Shown here: one piece after another, positions 1 through 8,049 of the stretch
Numbering within the stretch: the stretch's first letter is position 1
How the letters are laid out: every line of letters starts with the position of its first letter
Assembly (NCBI RefSeq): GCF_003331145.1
Contig: NZ_QLVE01000010.1
Span: 1-64,000, forward strand
DNA: 64,000 bases
Direction: 5' to 3'
Origin: Exiguobacterium sp. TNDT2
GTDB taxonomy: Bacteria > Bacillota > Bacilli > Exiguobacteriales > Exiguobacteriaceae
Program-made: the position numbers and the translations under genes
Notes under the pieces: generated by a model
Databases searched by the model: none
The model's input: only the letters and a program-made list of their open reading frames with translations
Told to the model about the DNA's origin: nothing

Positions 1-94
1 TGTTGTAGATGAAGCGGGCGCAGCCGATCGTCTTGACCAGGAACTCCGCCTGCGCCGCCGTCGGGTGGAGCCGGTATTTATATCCCTTCAGCAC
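1..94 (-). mobile_element. tnpB: TnpB (IS200/IS605 OrfB family), N-terminal end only
   Basis: The minus strand encodes about 31 residues before the left edge, beginning MLKGYKYRLHPTAAQAEFL and continuing VKTIGCARFIYN. This is the typical N-terminal OrfB_IS605 helix-turn-helix segment (YRLxPTxxQ...GCxRFxYN). TnpB proteins are RNA-guided nucleases that support IS200/IS605 transposons. The start is GTG at 94, with a GGAGGG-type ribosome site just upstream (revcomp of about 98-107). No tnpA (Y1 transposase) lies in the 238 bases upstream before the next gene, so this may be a tnpB-only element. The catalytic RuvC part is outside the window, so intactness cannot be judged. Confidence 0.75.
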
Positions 95-332
95 GTCTTT
101 CCCTCCTTCTCTGTGTGGTCGGATGATGCTTTTCTCATTCCGATACCCGCAGAAGGGGCGAGGAAATCTGACGGAATCACGAACTTTTGTTCGTTATGTT
201 TGTCACAGGGACATCCGAAGGGTTCGCAAGCAGGCGATTCATCTCCCACCTACGCTGGACTTCGCCCGAGACGTTTAGAGGTGGGAGAATTCTCGCTTAA
301 TTATGTTAAACTTAAGATAAGGAGGACGTCCC
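95..332. other. Non-coding flank of the tnpB element with two hairpins
   Basis: No convincing gene lies here. Two inverted repeats are visible: a perfect 6-bp stem with TTTT loop at 179-194 (ACGAAC/GTTCGT), and a 9-bp inverted repeat at 243-251 and 279-287 (CTCCCACCT/AGGTGGGAG). Subterminal hairpins are expected at IS200/IS605 ends, so one of these may belong to the left end of the element. The element boundary and target tetranucleotide cannot be fixed from one copy. The ribosome site of the next gene (AAGGAGG) is at about 319-325. Confidence 0.45.
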
Positions 333-587
333 ATGGATCAATCTGTCTTGGCCATTGTCGCATTGTCACTCATCGTGTTGAACGTCTACACGTACGTGCA
401 AGCGAAACGGTACACGCTCGGTGAAGGCGATTTCAACGTCTTATATGCTTATGCCGGTGGTGCGATCGGCGCTCTGTTCGGACTCCATTTGACGCGCAAA
501 AAGGCGGTTCATGCCCCAAAAAGCGTTCAAATACAAGTATTGATTTTGGCAGTCGGCTGGTCTTTAATGATTTTAGTACTGCTTTGA
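333..587 (+). CDS. DUF1294 family small membrane protein (YsdA-like)
   Basis: An 84-residue protein with an N-terminal hydrophobic segment (about 5-20), a central glycine-rich segment AGGAIGALFGLHLTRKKA (about 41-58) and a C-terminal hydrophobic segment (about 67-84). The GGAIGA...G...RKK pattern and length match DUF1294 proteins such as B. subtilis YsdA, which also lies close to the ysdC aminopeptidase. The function of the family is unknown. A strong AAGGAGG site precedes the ATG. The usual DKR motif near the N-terminus is replaced by QAKR, so the match is partial. Confidence 0.7.
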   Translation: MDQSVLAIVALSLIVLNVYTYVQAKRYTLGEGDFNVLYAYAGGAIGALFGLHLTRKKAVHAPKSVQIQVLILAVGWSLMILVLL

Positions 588-610
588 ATGGAGAATAGGA
601 GGAGCAACCG

Positions 611-1093
611 GTGAACTGGACAACATTGTTTGATCGGCAGCGTGAATTAGATGAGCGGATCAAAGAAGAACATCAATTATCCGGGAACCAATTTGATGAG
701 CGCTTGCTTGCTTTGCTCGTCGAGCTTGGTGAACTCGCCAATGAGACCCGTAGCTTTAAATTTTGGTCAACGAAGGGCCCGTCGCCTCAAGACGTGATCT
801 TAGAAGAGTATGTCGACGGCATTCATTTCTTATTGTCGCTCGGACTTGCCCTCGGGTATGAACGTGATTCGTTCCCAGCAGGTAGCTCGTATCTTGACGC
901 GACTGACGCTTTTTTAGACGTGTTCCGCAAAGTGACGAACTTTGGTTTGTCGAAGACAGAGCCGATGTACGAGACGCTGATGGCGGCTTATCTCGAACTT
1001 GGCTATACGCTCGGCATCAATGAAGAGTTGATGGTGATGGCGTATATGGCGAAAAATGAAAAGAACCATGAGCGACAGAATCAAGGTTACTAA
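611..1093 (+). CDS. Dimeric dUTPase (dUTPase_2 / MazG-like all-alpha fold)
   Basis: Predicted to hydrolyse dUTP to dUMP and diphosphate, keeping uracil out of DNA. The 160-residue protein shows the two metal-binding helices of the all-alpha NTP pyrophosphohydrolases: ELGELANETRSFKFWS (about 38-53) with paired glutamates, and EEYVDGIHFLLSLGL (about 65-79) with the E..D pair. The family is typical of Firmicutes and phages and is unrelated to trimeric Dut. Start is GTG at 611, preceded by AGGAGGAG. The gene sits between the DUF1294 gene and the M42 peptidase on the same strand. Confidence 0.8.
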   Translation: MNWTTLFDRQRELDERIKEEHQLSGNQFDERLLALLVELGELANETRSFKFWSTKGPSPQDVILEEYVDGIHFLLSLGLALGYERDSFPAGSSYLDATDAFLDVFRKVTNFGLSKTEPMYETLMAAYLELGYTLGINEELMVMAYMAKNEKNHERQNQGY

Positions 1094-1118
1094 TCAAATA
1101 TCGAAGGAGCGATGTCCC

Positions 1119-2198
1119 GTGAACGAATCTTTACATATGTTGAAACGCTTGACGGATGCCACAGGTGTCCCTGGAAATGAAGGCGAAGTCCGCTCACTCA
1201 TGCGTGAGTATTTAGAACCTCACGTCGAAACGTTCGAACAAGACGGGTTAGGCAGTCTGTTTGGTCGAGTGACAGGCGACGCGGATGGACCGCGTGTCAT
1301 GATTGCCGGCCATATGGACGAAGTCGGGTTCATGGTCACGCGCGTTGAAGAGGGCGGCTTCCTCCGCTTCCAAGCACTCGGCGGCTGGTGGAACCAAGTT
1401 CTCCTCGCACAGCGCATGGACGTCGTCACACGCTCGGGAGAGAAGATCCCAGGCGTCATCGGTGCCAAACCACCTCACGTCCTTCCGGTCGAGGCACGCA
1501 AGAAACCTGTCGAGATTAAAGACATGTTCCTTGATATCGGTGCGACGTCGAAAGAACAAGTGGCCGAGTGGGGCATTCGTCCGGGCGATACGGTCGTCCC
1601 GCATTGTGAGTTCACGGTCATGAAGAACGAAGATTTCTTGATGGCGAAAGCATGGGATAACCGAATCGGTTGTGCCATCGCCATCGAGGCGGCGAAACGA
1701 TTGAAAGACGACGAGGTTCCGGGGGTCGTCTTTACAGGAGCGACGGTCCAAGAAGAAGTCGGGTTGCGCGGTGCCGTCACGGCTGCCAACTTGGTCAAAC
1801 CTGACGTTGCCATCGCCGTCGATACGGGCATTCCAGGAGACACACCAGGGATGACACCGGCAGAAGGTTTGTCGAAACTCGGGGAAGGGGTCCAAGTCAT
1901 CTTCTTTGACGCGACGACCGTCACGAACCCGCGCCTCATCGATTTGATTGTCGACGTGGCCAAAGAGAACGACATCAAGTACCAATTAGATTTGACGCCG
2001 GGCGGCGGGACAGACGCAGGTCGGTTCCATTTGTCAGGAATCGGGATACCGGCCGTCGCGCTCACGGTACCGGTCCGTTATTTGCATACGAATGTCTCGA
2101 TCATTCACAAAGCAGATTATGAAGCGGCCGTCGATTTGGTCGTAGCGCTCACGAAACGACTCGACCACGAAACGGTTCAATGGTTGAAAGAGGGATAA
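1119..2198 (+). CDS. ysdC: M42 family metallopeptidase (glutamyl aminopeptidase/YsdC-like)
   Basis: A cytosolic di-metal aminopeptidase of the M42 family (tetrahedral peptidases, TET). All hallmark ligands are visible: His in AGHMDEVG, Asp in AWDNRIG, the general-base pair in QEEVGLRGA, Asp in AVDTG and the C-terminal His in RYLHTNVS. Members trim N-terminal residues from peptides. The frame stays open up to 1056, but GTG at 1119 (reading MNESLHMLKRL), preceded by GAAGGAG, gives a normal 359-residue protein, and an upstream start would overlap the dUTPase. The stop is separated by one base from the ATG of the next gene. Confidence 0.85.
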   Translation: MNESLHMLKRLTDATGVPGNEGEVRSLMREYLEPHVETFEQDGLGSLFGRVTGDADGPRVMIAGHMDEVGFMVTRVEEGGFLRFQALGGWWNQVLLAQRMDVVTRSGEKIPGVIGAKPPHVLPVEARKKPVEIKDMFLDIGATSKEQVAEWGIRPGDTVVPHCEFTVMKNEDFLMAKAWDNRIGCAIAIEAAKRLKDDEVPGVVFTGATVQEEVGLRGAVTAANLVKPDVAIAVDTGIPGDTPGMTPAEGLSKLGEGVQVIFFDATTVTNPRLIDLIVDVAKENDIKYQLDLTPGGGTDAGRFHLSGIGIPAVALTVPVRYLHTNVSIIHKADYEAAVDLVVALTKRLDHETVQWLKEG

Positions 2199-2199
2199 T

Positions 2200-2946
2200 A
2201 TGACGAAAATCACGTCTACGAAAAGTGAGACGATCAAACGCTTAAAGCGATTGATGACGAAAAAAGGCAGACAAGAGTCCGGACAATTTTTAGTCGAAGG
2301 CGAGCATTTGGTCGACGAGGCCATTCGTGCCGGACGTCTCGTTCAGCTGATCATGGGGGAGTCGTATACCCCGAAAGGCTCATGGCGTCTCGATGAGATG
2401 CCGGTCCTCGAACTATCGGACCATGTGGCCGATCTGCTATCTGAGACAGAAAAGACGCAAGGCGTCTTCGCGGTCGTCAAGATGGCCCCGGTCGAACGGA
2501 AGATGAAGCATGTGCTCGTCCTCGACCGGATTCAAGACCCGGGTAACCTCGGGACGATGATTCGCACGGCCGATGCGGCTGGATTTGACACGGTCCTCCT
2601 CGGTAAAGGGACGGTCGACCCGTTCAACGCCAAAGTTGTCCGAGCGACACAAGGTTCGCTATTCCACGTGAACGTGCGCTCGGTCGATTTGCTCGAGATG
2701 CTGCCAGAAATGAAGAGCGAAGGCTTTCATGTATATGGGACTGCACTTGCGAAAGCGACGTCTTACGAACAAGTCGACTTCAAAGAGAAAGTCGCGCTCG
2801 TCATTGGCAATGAGGCGCAAGGCGTGCATCACGACGTGCTCGACCTATGTGACACGCGCGTTCATATCCCGGTTCTTGGCGAGGCCGAATCGTTGAATGC
2901 GGCCGTCGCGGCCGGCATCCTCATGTATCGGATCGCATTACAATAA
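2200..2946 (+). CDS. ysgA: TrmH/SpoU family RNA 2'-O-methyltransferase (YsgA-like)
   Basis: A SPOUT-superfamily methyltransferase of 248 residues. The N-terminal part (about 1-95) is the substrate-binding domain (KGRQESGQFLVEGEHLVDEA). The C-terminal part has the three SpoU motifs: LDRIQDPGNLGTMIRTADAAG, ALVIGNEAQGV and IPVLGEAESLNAAVAAGILMY. It uses AdoMet to methylate ribose in tRNA or rRNA; the exact target is unknown. In B. subtilis ysgA also lies directly before pheST. The ATG is one base after the preceding stop, suggesting translational coupling. Confidence 0.85.
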   Translation: MTKITSTKSETIKRLKRLMTKKGRQESGQFLVEGEHLVDEAIRAGRLVQLIMGESYTPKGSWRLDEMPVLELSDHVADLLSETEKTQGVFAVVKMAPVERKMKHVLVLDRIQDPGNLGTMIRTADAAGFDTVLLGKGTVDPFNAKVVRATQGSLFHVNVRSVDLLEMLPEMKSEGFHVYGTALAKATSYEQVDFKEKVALVIGNEAQGVHHDVLDLCDTRVHIPVLGEAESLNAAVAAGILMYRIALQ

Positions 2947-2998
2947 TCTTGTCAGCACCGAAAAATCGTGATAGGTTTATAACATCGAACAATATACC

Positions 2999-3226
2999 GA
3001 ATAGACGTTGAAAGAGCATAGTACGCGAACTACCGAACGAGTACAGGGAGCATGGGCCGAGACTGCGAGCCGATGCCTTGGTCGGCGCCGAATTCACTCT
3101 CGAGTCGTGTTGGAGACAACACCGGGGTAGCATCCCGATACCGATGCTCTCAAGTGGGCCGATTTCGGCCAAGTAGGGTGGTACCGCGATTATTCGTCCC
3201 TTCAGTCATCGACTGAAGGGATTTTT
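2999..3226 (+). promoter_or_regulatory. T-box leader (Phe) of pheST
   Basis: The 300-base gap before pheS is a T-box riboswitch. The conserved T-box sequence AAGTAGGGTGGTACCGCG lies at 3171-3188, followed by an intrinsic terminator: a 10-bp stem 3198-3207/3211-3220 and a T run. Upstream is a long Stem I region with AGTA at about 3018. The likely specifier is UUC (Phe) at 3093-3095, in the usual GAA-codon-A setting. Uncharged tRNA-Phe should stabilise the antiterminator and allow readthrough. The Stem I 5' boundary is approximate. Confidence 0.88.
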
Positions 3227-3228
3227 TT
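3198..3228 (+). terminator. T-box terminator before pheS
   Basis: A perfect 10-bp stem CCCTTCAGTC/GACTGAAGGG with a 3-base loop, followed by an A and eight T. It is the regulated terminator of the Phe T-box and competes with the antiterminator containing the T-box sequence at 3171-3188. Confidence 0.88.
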
Positions 3229-3247
3229 TGTAGAGGAGGAAATAAGG

Positions 3248-4270
3248 ATGAAAGAACAGTTAGAACAATTACAACAAGACGCGTTGCAGGAGATTCAAGC
3301 GGCATCGTCACAAAAAGAATTGAACGATGTCCGAATCAAATATTTAGGGAAGAAAGGTCCGATGACCGAGGTCCTTCGTGGGATGGGGAAACTATCCCCT
3401 GAAGAGCGTCCGGTCGTCGGTGAGTTGGTCAACACGGTCCGGTCGACGATTCAAGAAACACTCGAGGCGCGAATCGAGGAAGTGAAGGCGGTCGAACTCG
3501 AAGCGAAACTCGCGGCTGAGACAATCGACGTCACACTACCGGGTCGGACGGCGCTGCCGGGCCATACCCACTTGCTTCAACAAATCGTCGATGAGATGGA
3601 AGACTTGTTCGTCGGGCTCGGCTATACGATCGCCGAAGGTCCGGAAGTCGAGACAGACCTCTACAACTTCGAGATGCTCAATCTTCCGAAAGACCATCCG
3701 GCACGTGATATGCAAGACTCGTTCTATATCACGGATGAGACGCTTCTCCGGACACATACATCACCAGTTCAGGCCCGGACGATGCTCCAAGCCAACGGGA
3801 AGCCGATTCGCATCATCTGCCCAGGGAAAGTGTACCGTCGCGACGAGGACGACGCGACACACTCACACCAGTTCATGCAAATCGAGGGGCTTGTCGTCGA
3901 TGAGCACATCTCGATGGCTGATTTGAAAGGCACGCTTGAAGTGTTCGTCCAGCAATTGTTCGGTGAGACGCGCGAGATTCGTCTCCGTCCGAGTTTCTTC
4001 CCGTTCACGGAACCGTCGGTCGAAGTGGATATCTCTTGCTTCAAATGCGGCGGCGAAGGCTGCAATGTCTGTAAGGGAACAGGCTGGATCGAGATTCTCG
4101 GAGGCGGTATGGTCCATCCGCGCGTTCTCGAGATGGCTGGCTATGATGCCACGAAGATATCTGGATTCGCGTTCGGAATCGGCGTCGAACGGATGGCGAT
4201 GTTAAAACATGGGGTGGACGATATCCGTCACTTCTATACAAACGATTTACGTTTCATCGAGCAATTCTAA
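3248..4270 (+). CDS. pheS: Phenylalanyl-tRNA synthetase alpha subunit
   Basis: Charges tRNA-Phe as the catalytic subunit of the alpha2-beta2 class IIc synthetase. The N-terminal coiled coil (about 1-85) binds tRNA. The catalytic core shows [18 protein letters not shown], motif 2 ([18 protein letters not shown]), and motif 3 near the end ([17 protein letters not shown]). Length 340 is normal. ATG at 3248 follows AGGAGGA. It is the first gene of the T-box-controlled pheST operon; pheT begins 12 bases downstream. Confidence 0.97.
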   Translation: MKEQLEQLQQDALQEIQAASSQKELNDVRIKYLGKKGPMTEVLRGMGKLSPEERPVVGELVNTVRSTIQETLEARIEEVKAVELEAKLAAETIDVTLPGRTALPGHTHLLQQIVDEMEDLFVGLGYTIAEGPEVETDLYNFEMLNLPKDHPARDMQDSFYITDETLLRTHTSPVQARTMLQANGKPIRIICPGKVYRRDEDDATHSHQFMQIEGLVVDEHISMADLKGTLEVFVQQLFGETREIRLRPSFFPFTEPSVEVDISCFKCGGEGCNVCKGTGWIEILGGGMVHPRVLEMAGYDATKISGFAFGIGVERMAMLKHGVDDIRHFYTNDLRFIEQF

Positions 4271-4282
4271 GGGGGAACACAC

Positions 4283-6658
4283 ATGTTATTATCGAAAAAA
4301 TGGTTGAATCAATATATTGATGTATCAGACTTGAGCGGGCAAGAACTCGGAGACTTGATCACGAAGAACGGAATCGAAGTCGAGAGCGTCATTAGCCGCG
4401 CTGAAGGATTGTCAGGACTCGTCGTCGGTCACGTCCTCTCGTGCGAGAAACATCCCGAAGCGGACAAGTTGAATGTGACGACGGTCGATATCGGGGCGGA
4501 CAGCCCGGTGCAAATCGTCTGCGGCGCACCGAACGTCGCTGCCGGACAGCACGTCATCGTGGCAACGGTCGGAGCTCGACTCCCAGGACTCAAAATCAAG
4601 AAAGCGAAACTGCGCGGCGTCGAGTCACAAGGCATGATCTGCTCCCTCGAGGAGCTTGGTTTTGAGAAGAAACAGATTCGTGAAGATGAACAGGAAGGGA
4701 TTCATACGTTCCGTGAATCGGTCGAGGTCGGTGCGGACGTCATCAGCTTACTCGACCTTGACGATGAAGTGATCGAGCTCGGGTTGACACCGAACCGCTC
4801 GGATTGCTTGAGCCTATACGGAATCATCCATGAAGTCGCGGCCATTCTCGAGCGTCCTTACACGCTTCCATCGGCAGATGTGACGACTGATGCACCAAAC
4901 GCGGTCAGTGTCCGTCTTGAGACGAACAACTGCCCGTACTACGCGACACGTCGCGTCGACGGTGTCACGATCGGGGACTCCCCACAATGGCTGAAGAACG
5001 TCTTGATTGCTGAAGGTGTCCGACCGATCAACAACGTCGTCGATGTGACGAACTACGTCATGCTCGAACTCGGCCAGCCGCTCCACGCGTTCGATACGGC
5101 AAAACTTGGAACGACGATCGCTGTCCGTCAAGCACATGACGGCGAAGAAATCGTCACGCTCGATGATGTGACGCGCACGCTCGATGCCTCGATGATGGTC
5201 ATCACGGACGGCGAACAGCCTGTCGCCATCGCCGGCGTCATGGGCGGTGCGAACACAGAAGTCGATGCGACGACGTCGAGCATCATCCTCGAGTCGGCTT
5301 ACTTCGCACCGGCATCGGTCCGTAAGACGAGCCGTACGCTCGGTTTGCGTTCAGATTCAAGCGCCCGGTTCGAGAAAGGAGTCGACCCAGAACGATTGCA
5401 ACTGGCCCTTGACCGTGCGGCCGAACTCATCGTTGAAGTGAGCGGTGGCACGATCAGCGACATCGTCGTCGCTGGGGAAAAAAACTCCGCGGCTCGGACG
5501 ATTGACGTCTCGGTCGCTTATATCAACCATCGACTCGGGATGGACCTCGAGCAAGCGACGATCGTCCGCATCTTGGAACGTCTCGGTCTCGATGTGACCG
5601 GGGACGAGACGTTGACAGTCCACGTACCGTCGCGTCGCCCTGACTTGGAGTTGCCGGCTGACATCACAGAAGAAGTGGCACGCCTCTACGGCTATGACAG
5701 TCTTCCGTCAACACTCCCGGCGTCGCGTTCAAAAGGGTACCTCCCGAAAGAAAACGTGTTGCGCCGTAGCGTTCGTCGCGTCCTTCAAGGGACAGGGTTG
5801 TCGCAAGCAATCACGTACTCGCTCACGAGCGTCGGACACGCCGCACGCTTCAGTGGGGAAGGCTCGGACAAAGTTAACTTGGCGATGCCGATGAGCGAAG
5901 AGCGCTCAGTGCTCCGGACCTCACTCGTCCCGGGTCTCCTCGAAGCGGCGCGATATAACACGTCACGCCAACAAGCGAACGTGCGCTTGTATGAAACAGG
6001 ACGCGTCTACGTGGAAGAAGGCGAGACGTTACCACGCGAAACGGAGCGGGTCGCCGGTGTATTGACGGGTCTTTGGTACGACCATCGCTCGCAAGGCACA
6101 CGTGTCCCGGTCGACTATTTTGTTGCCAAAGGCATCGTCGATACGCTGTTGCACTCACTTCGCATCGAAGCGACGTATGAGGCGGCCGTGATTGCGGATA
6201 TGCACCCAGGTCGTACCGCAAACGTGCTCATCGACGGACGTGTCATCGGCTATGTCGGACAAGTCCATCCGGGCGTGTCAAAAGAAGCGTACGGTTTGAA
6301 GGAAGTGTACGTATTCGAACTCGACTTGGATGTGTTGCAACAGTCAGCCGAGCTTGTCTATGAAGACGTACCACGTTTCCCATCCATCACACGTGATTTG
6401 GCGCTCGTCTTGAAACGGGACATCCCGGCGGGTCAAGTCGAAGCGACGATCAAACAGGCGGCCGGACCGCTCTTGGTTGACCTCGCCTTGTTCGATGTCT
6501 ATATCGGGGAGAACGTAGGAGACGATGAAAAATCAATCGCCTTCTCGCTCAAGTATCAAGATCCGACCCGCACGCTTCAAGATGAAGAAGTGACGGCGTC
6601 GTATGAAGCGATTCTCACTGCCGTTCAAGCGGCGCACGGTGCGGAAGTTCGCGCCTAA
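4283..6658 (+). CDS. pheT: Phenylalanyl-tRNA synthetase beta subunit
   Basis: The 791-residue non-catalytic subunit, which supplies tRNA recognition and editing. In order: an N-terminal OB-fold tRNA-binding domain (about 39-150, GHVLSCEKHPEADKLNV), the B3/B4 editing domain (about 200-385), the B5 domain (about 400-475, PSRRPDLELPADITEEVARL), the catalytic-like core, and the C-terminal anticodon-binding FDX-ACB domain (about 700-790, EDVPRFPSITRDLALVL). It follows pheS with a GGGGGA ribosome site and ends at a strong shared terminator. Confidence 0.97.
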   Translation: MLLSKKWLNQYIDVSDLSGQELGDLITKNGIEVESVISRAEGLSGLVVGHVLSCEKHPEADKLNVTTVDIGADSPVQIVCGAPNVAAGQHVIVATVGARLPGLKIKKAKLRGVESQGMICSLEELGFEKKQIREDEQEGIHTFRESVEVGADVISLLDLDDEVIELGLTPNRSDCLSLYGIIHEVAAILERPYTLPSADVTTDAPNAVSVRLETNNCPYYATRRVDGVTIGDSPQWLKNVLIAEGVRPINNVVDVTNYVMLELGQPLHAFDTAKLGTTIAVRQAHDGEEIVTLDDVTRTLDASMMVITDGEQPVAIAGVMGGANTEVDATTSSIILESAYFAPASVRKTSRTLGLRSDSSARFEKGVDPERLQLALDRAAELIVEVSGGTISDIVVAGEKNSAARTIDVSVAYINHRLGMDLEQATIVRILERLGLDVTGDETLTVHVPSRRPDLELPADITEEVARLYGYDSLPSTLPASRSKGYLPKENVLRRSVRRVLQGTGLSQAITYSLTSVGHAARFSGEGSDKVNLAMPMSEERSVLRTSLVPGLLEAARYNTSRQQANVRLYETGRVYVEEGETLPRETERVAGVLTGLWYDHRSQGTRVPVDYFVAKGIVDTLLHSLRIEATYEAAVIADMHPGRTANVLIDGRVIGYVGQVHPGVSKEAYGLKEVYVFELDLDVLQQSAELVYEDVPRFPSITRDLALVLKRDIPAGQVEATIKQAAGPLLVDLALFDVYIGENVGDDEKSIAFSLKYQDPTRTLQDEEVTASYEAILTAVQAAHGAEVRA

Positions 6659-6661
6659 CTT

Positions 6662-6697
6662 AAAAAAGGTGTCCACTACGTGTGGACACCTTTTTTG
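6662..6697. terminator. Bidirectional terminator between pheT and the PfoR-like gene
   Basis: Stem GGTGTCCAC/GTGGACACC (6668-6676, 6682-6690), flanked by six A on one side and six T on the other. It can end both the rightward pheST transcript and the leftward transcript of the convergent gene. Confidence 0.9.
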
Positions 6698-6700
6698 AGT

Positions 6701-7714
6701 TTACTGGACGTCGAGCGCCAAGTCGCCGAACTTTGTCCAACCGACGAGGCATGTCACTTTATACAACAGGAGCGTGATGACGGCCGGAAGGACGACACCC
6801 GTTCCGACGAAGATGAGGAACGCGTCCATTCCTTGCGCGGCAAGGATGTTGAGCGGGGCAATCAACGAATTGAGGCCGAGCCCTGCGATCTCATATGGGA
6901 CTTCGAGCGAGAAGACGAGCGTCGCGATCGGCGCGCTGATCATCGCCGCGATAAAAGGTGGCATGACGACGCGAGGATTTTTGACGACGTTCGGGAACTG
7001 CACTTTCGGTGTGACGAAGAACGAGGCGACCAAACCACCCGGATCCGTTTGACGATACGCCATGAGTGTGAAGCCGACGAACTGGGCCGTACATCCGATC
7101 AACGCGGCGGCGCTGGCGACCGGGTCGAGCTGGAGCGCGATGGCGAGTGCGGCCGATGAAGCAGGCGACATGAGCATGACGCTAAAGACGAGCGCGATGA
7201 CGAGCGATGTCGCGATTGGAGACGTATTGACTGATGCGGTGATGCTCGCACTAATCGAGTTGATGAGCGGTGTCGTGACGGCTGCTGCACCGACCCCGAC
7301 GATGCCGCCCCCGAGGACGGCCGTGACTGGGACGACCATCATATCGAATTTTGTTTTCCCAAGGACACGTTTACCTAACCAAACCGCAGCTGTTGCCGCG
7401 ATCAAGGCGCTGATCGGTTGACCAGGTATGAGCACGAGCCCGCTCTCGGTCGGTTGGAGCGCCGCACCACCGACGGTTGCCGCAATCATCGAGCTGAACA
7501 AAACGAGTGTATTGCCGCCGAGCTGGTAGGCGACACCGGCACCGAGCGCCGGGGCGAGCAACGATTTCGCGACTTGCCCAATCAAGACGAGCGTCTCGAT
7601 GCCGGCCATCTTCCCAATCGTTTCAATCAACAGTCCGACCCCGAGCGTGACGAGGACGGCGCTAGCCATTCCTGCTGATATTTTGATCATCCGATCCATT
7701 GCGTACTGTTTCAC
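6701..7714 (-). CDS. PfoR/PTS_EIIC_2-like polytopic membrane protein
   Basis: A very hydrophobic protein (about 337 residues) with roughly ten membrane segments and glycine/alanine-rich helices. It resembles the EIIC-type family that includes Clostridium PfoR (COG3641); no IIA or IIB partner is present, so phosphotransferase coupling is doubtful. Substrate unknown. Start choice: a strong AGAGGAG (7730-7724) is followed by ATG at 7723, ATG at 7720 and GTG at 7714. GTG gives the best spacing (9) and begins MKQYAMDRMIKISAG. The open frame extends further upstream but runs through the attenuator. Expression appears to be controlled by the leader at 7748-7912. Confidence 0.7.
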   Translation of the reverse strand: MKQYAMDRMIKISAGMASAVLVTLGVGLLIETIGKMAGIETLVLIGQVAKSLLAPALGAGVAYQLGGNTLVLFSSMIAATVGGAALQPTESGLVLIPGQPISALIAATAAVWLGKRVLGKTKFDMMVVPVTAVLGGGIVGVGAAAVTTPLINSISASITASVNTSPIATSLVIALVFSVMLMSPASSAALAIALQLDPVASAAALIGCTAQFVGFTLMAYRQTDPGGLVASFFVTPKVQFPNVVKNPRVVMPPFIAAMISAPIATLVFSLEVPYEIAGLGLNSLIAPLNILAAQGMDAFLIFVGTGVVLPAVITLLLYKVTCLVGWTKFGDLALDVQ

Positions 7715-7747
7715 TTCCATCATCTCCTCTATGTGTGTCAATCCAAT

Positions 7748-7773
7748 AAAAAAACCTATCCAGATAGGATAGG
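7748..7773 (-). terminator. Attenuator terminator ahead of the PfoR-like gene
   Basis: On the minus strand, CCTATCC, a 5-base loop and GGATAGG are followed by seven T. It lies between the short leader ORF and the membrane-protein gene. A competing pairing is visible: AGGCGC (7798-7793) can pair with GCGCCT (7776-7771), which overlaps the 5' foot of the terminator. Another alternative stem upstream pairs CGAGACGA with TTGTTTCG. Mutually exclusive helices of this kind are typical of attenuation. Confidence 0.75.
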
Positions 7774-7855
7774 CGCGTCGGTCATACCATGAGCGCCTCG
7801 TCCGAAACCATCGAAACAAGGGCCCAAAAATTCGTCTCGGTCATCGAGTCGATTT

Positions 7856-7912
7856 TCAGTCCCTCAGTCGAATAATAATCAGTAGGCCGTGTTGCGCATG
7901 GGTTTTCATCAT
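7856..7912 (-). CDS. Leader peptide rich in Leu/Ile (18 residues)
   Basis: A short ORF on the minus strand reads MMKTHAQHGLLIIIRLRD. It has a very strong GGAGGAG ribosome site (7924-7918). The run of regulatory-type codons CTA CTG ATT ATT ATT CGA CTG is typical of a branched-chain amino acid attenuator peptide. The stop lies about 80 bases before the terminator hairpin, leaving room for competing stems. Inference: ribosome stalling at Leu/Ile codons under starvation would change folding downstream and allow transcription of the PfoR-like gene. The peptide itself probably has no other function. Confidence 0.65.
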   Translation of the reverse strand: MMKTHAQHGLLIIIRLRD

Positions 7913-8021
7913 TGCCAGCTCCTCCGTTTGTTAAGATTTGTCTAAGCCTAACATGATATGTTTCAATAATCAATATTTTCTGAAAATTTATTTGAAAAAA
8001 TTAAAAATAGCTCAAATAGAA
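7913..8021. other. AT-rich intergenic region carrying the leader promoter
   Basis: No gene is seen. The region must hold the promoter of the leftward leader/PfoR-like transcript. On the minus strand, TTGATT (about -35), 17 bases and TAGGCT (about -10) is the best candidate, but it is weak. Confidence 0.3.
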
Positions 8022-8045
8022 AGACGACCCGATGAAGGGTCGTCT
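8022..8045 (-). terminator. Terminator of the alpha/beta hydrolase gene
   Basis: Stem GACGACCC/GGGTCGTC (8023-8030, 8037-8044) with a 6-base loop, just after the hydrolase stop on the minus strand. The following T tract is interrupted (TTTCTATTT). Confidence 0.65.
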
Positions 8046-8049
8046 CGTA

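Noticed and set aside
9-424. Two overlapping small plus-strand frames at the left end (9-278, 65-424)
   Set aside because: They overlap the tnpB start and the DUF1294 gene, have no ribosome site and no recognisable family.
1248-1985. 245-codon minus-strand frame within the M42 peptidase gene
   Set aside because: Antisense shadow of a gene with all catalytic motifs intact.
6701-7819. Using the full open frame (372 codons) for the PfoR-like protein
   Set aside because: The first 35 codons run through the attenuator terminator and ribosome site; starts at 7723-7714 just after AGAGGAG are far more plausible.
7782-7973. 63-codon minus-strand frame across the attenuator leader
   Set aside because: It lies in a different frame from the 18-codon leader peptide; it lacks a ribosome site, whereas the short ORF has GGAGGAG directly upstream.
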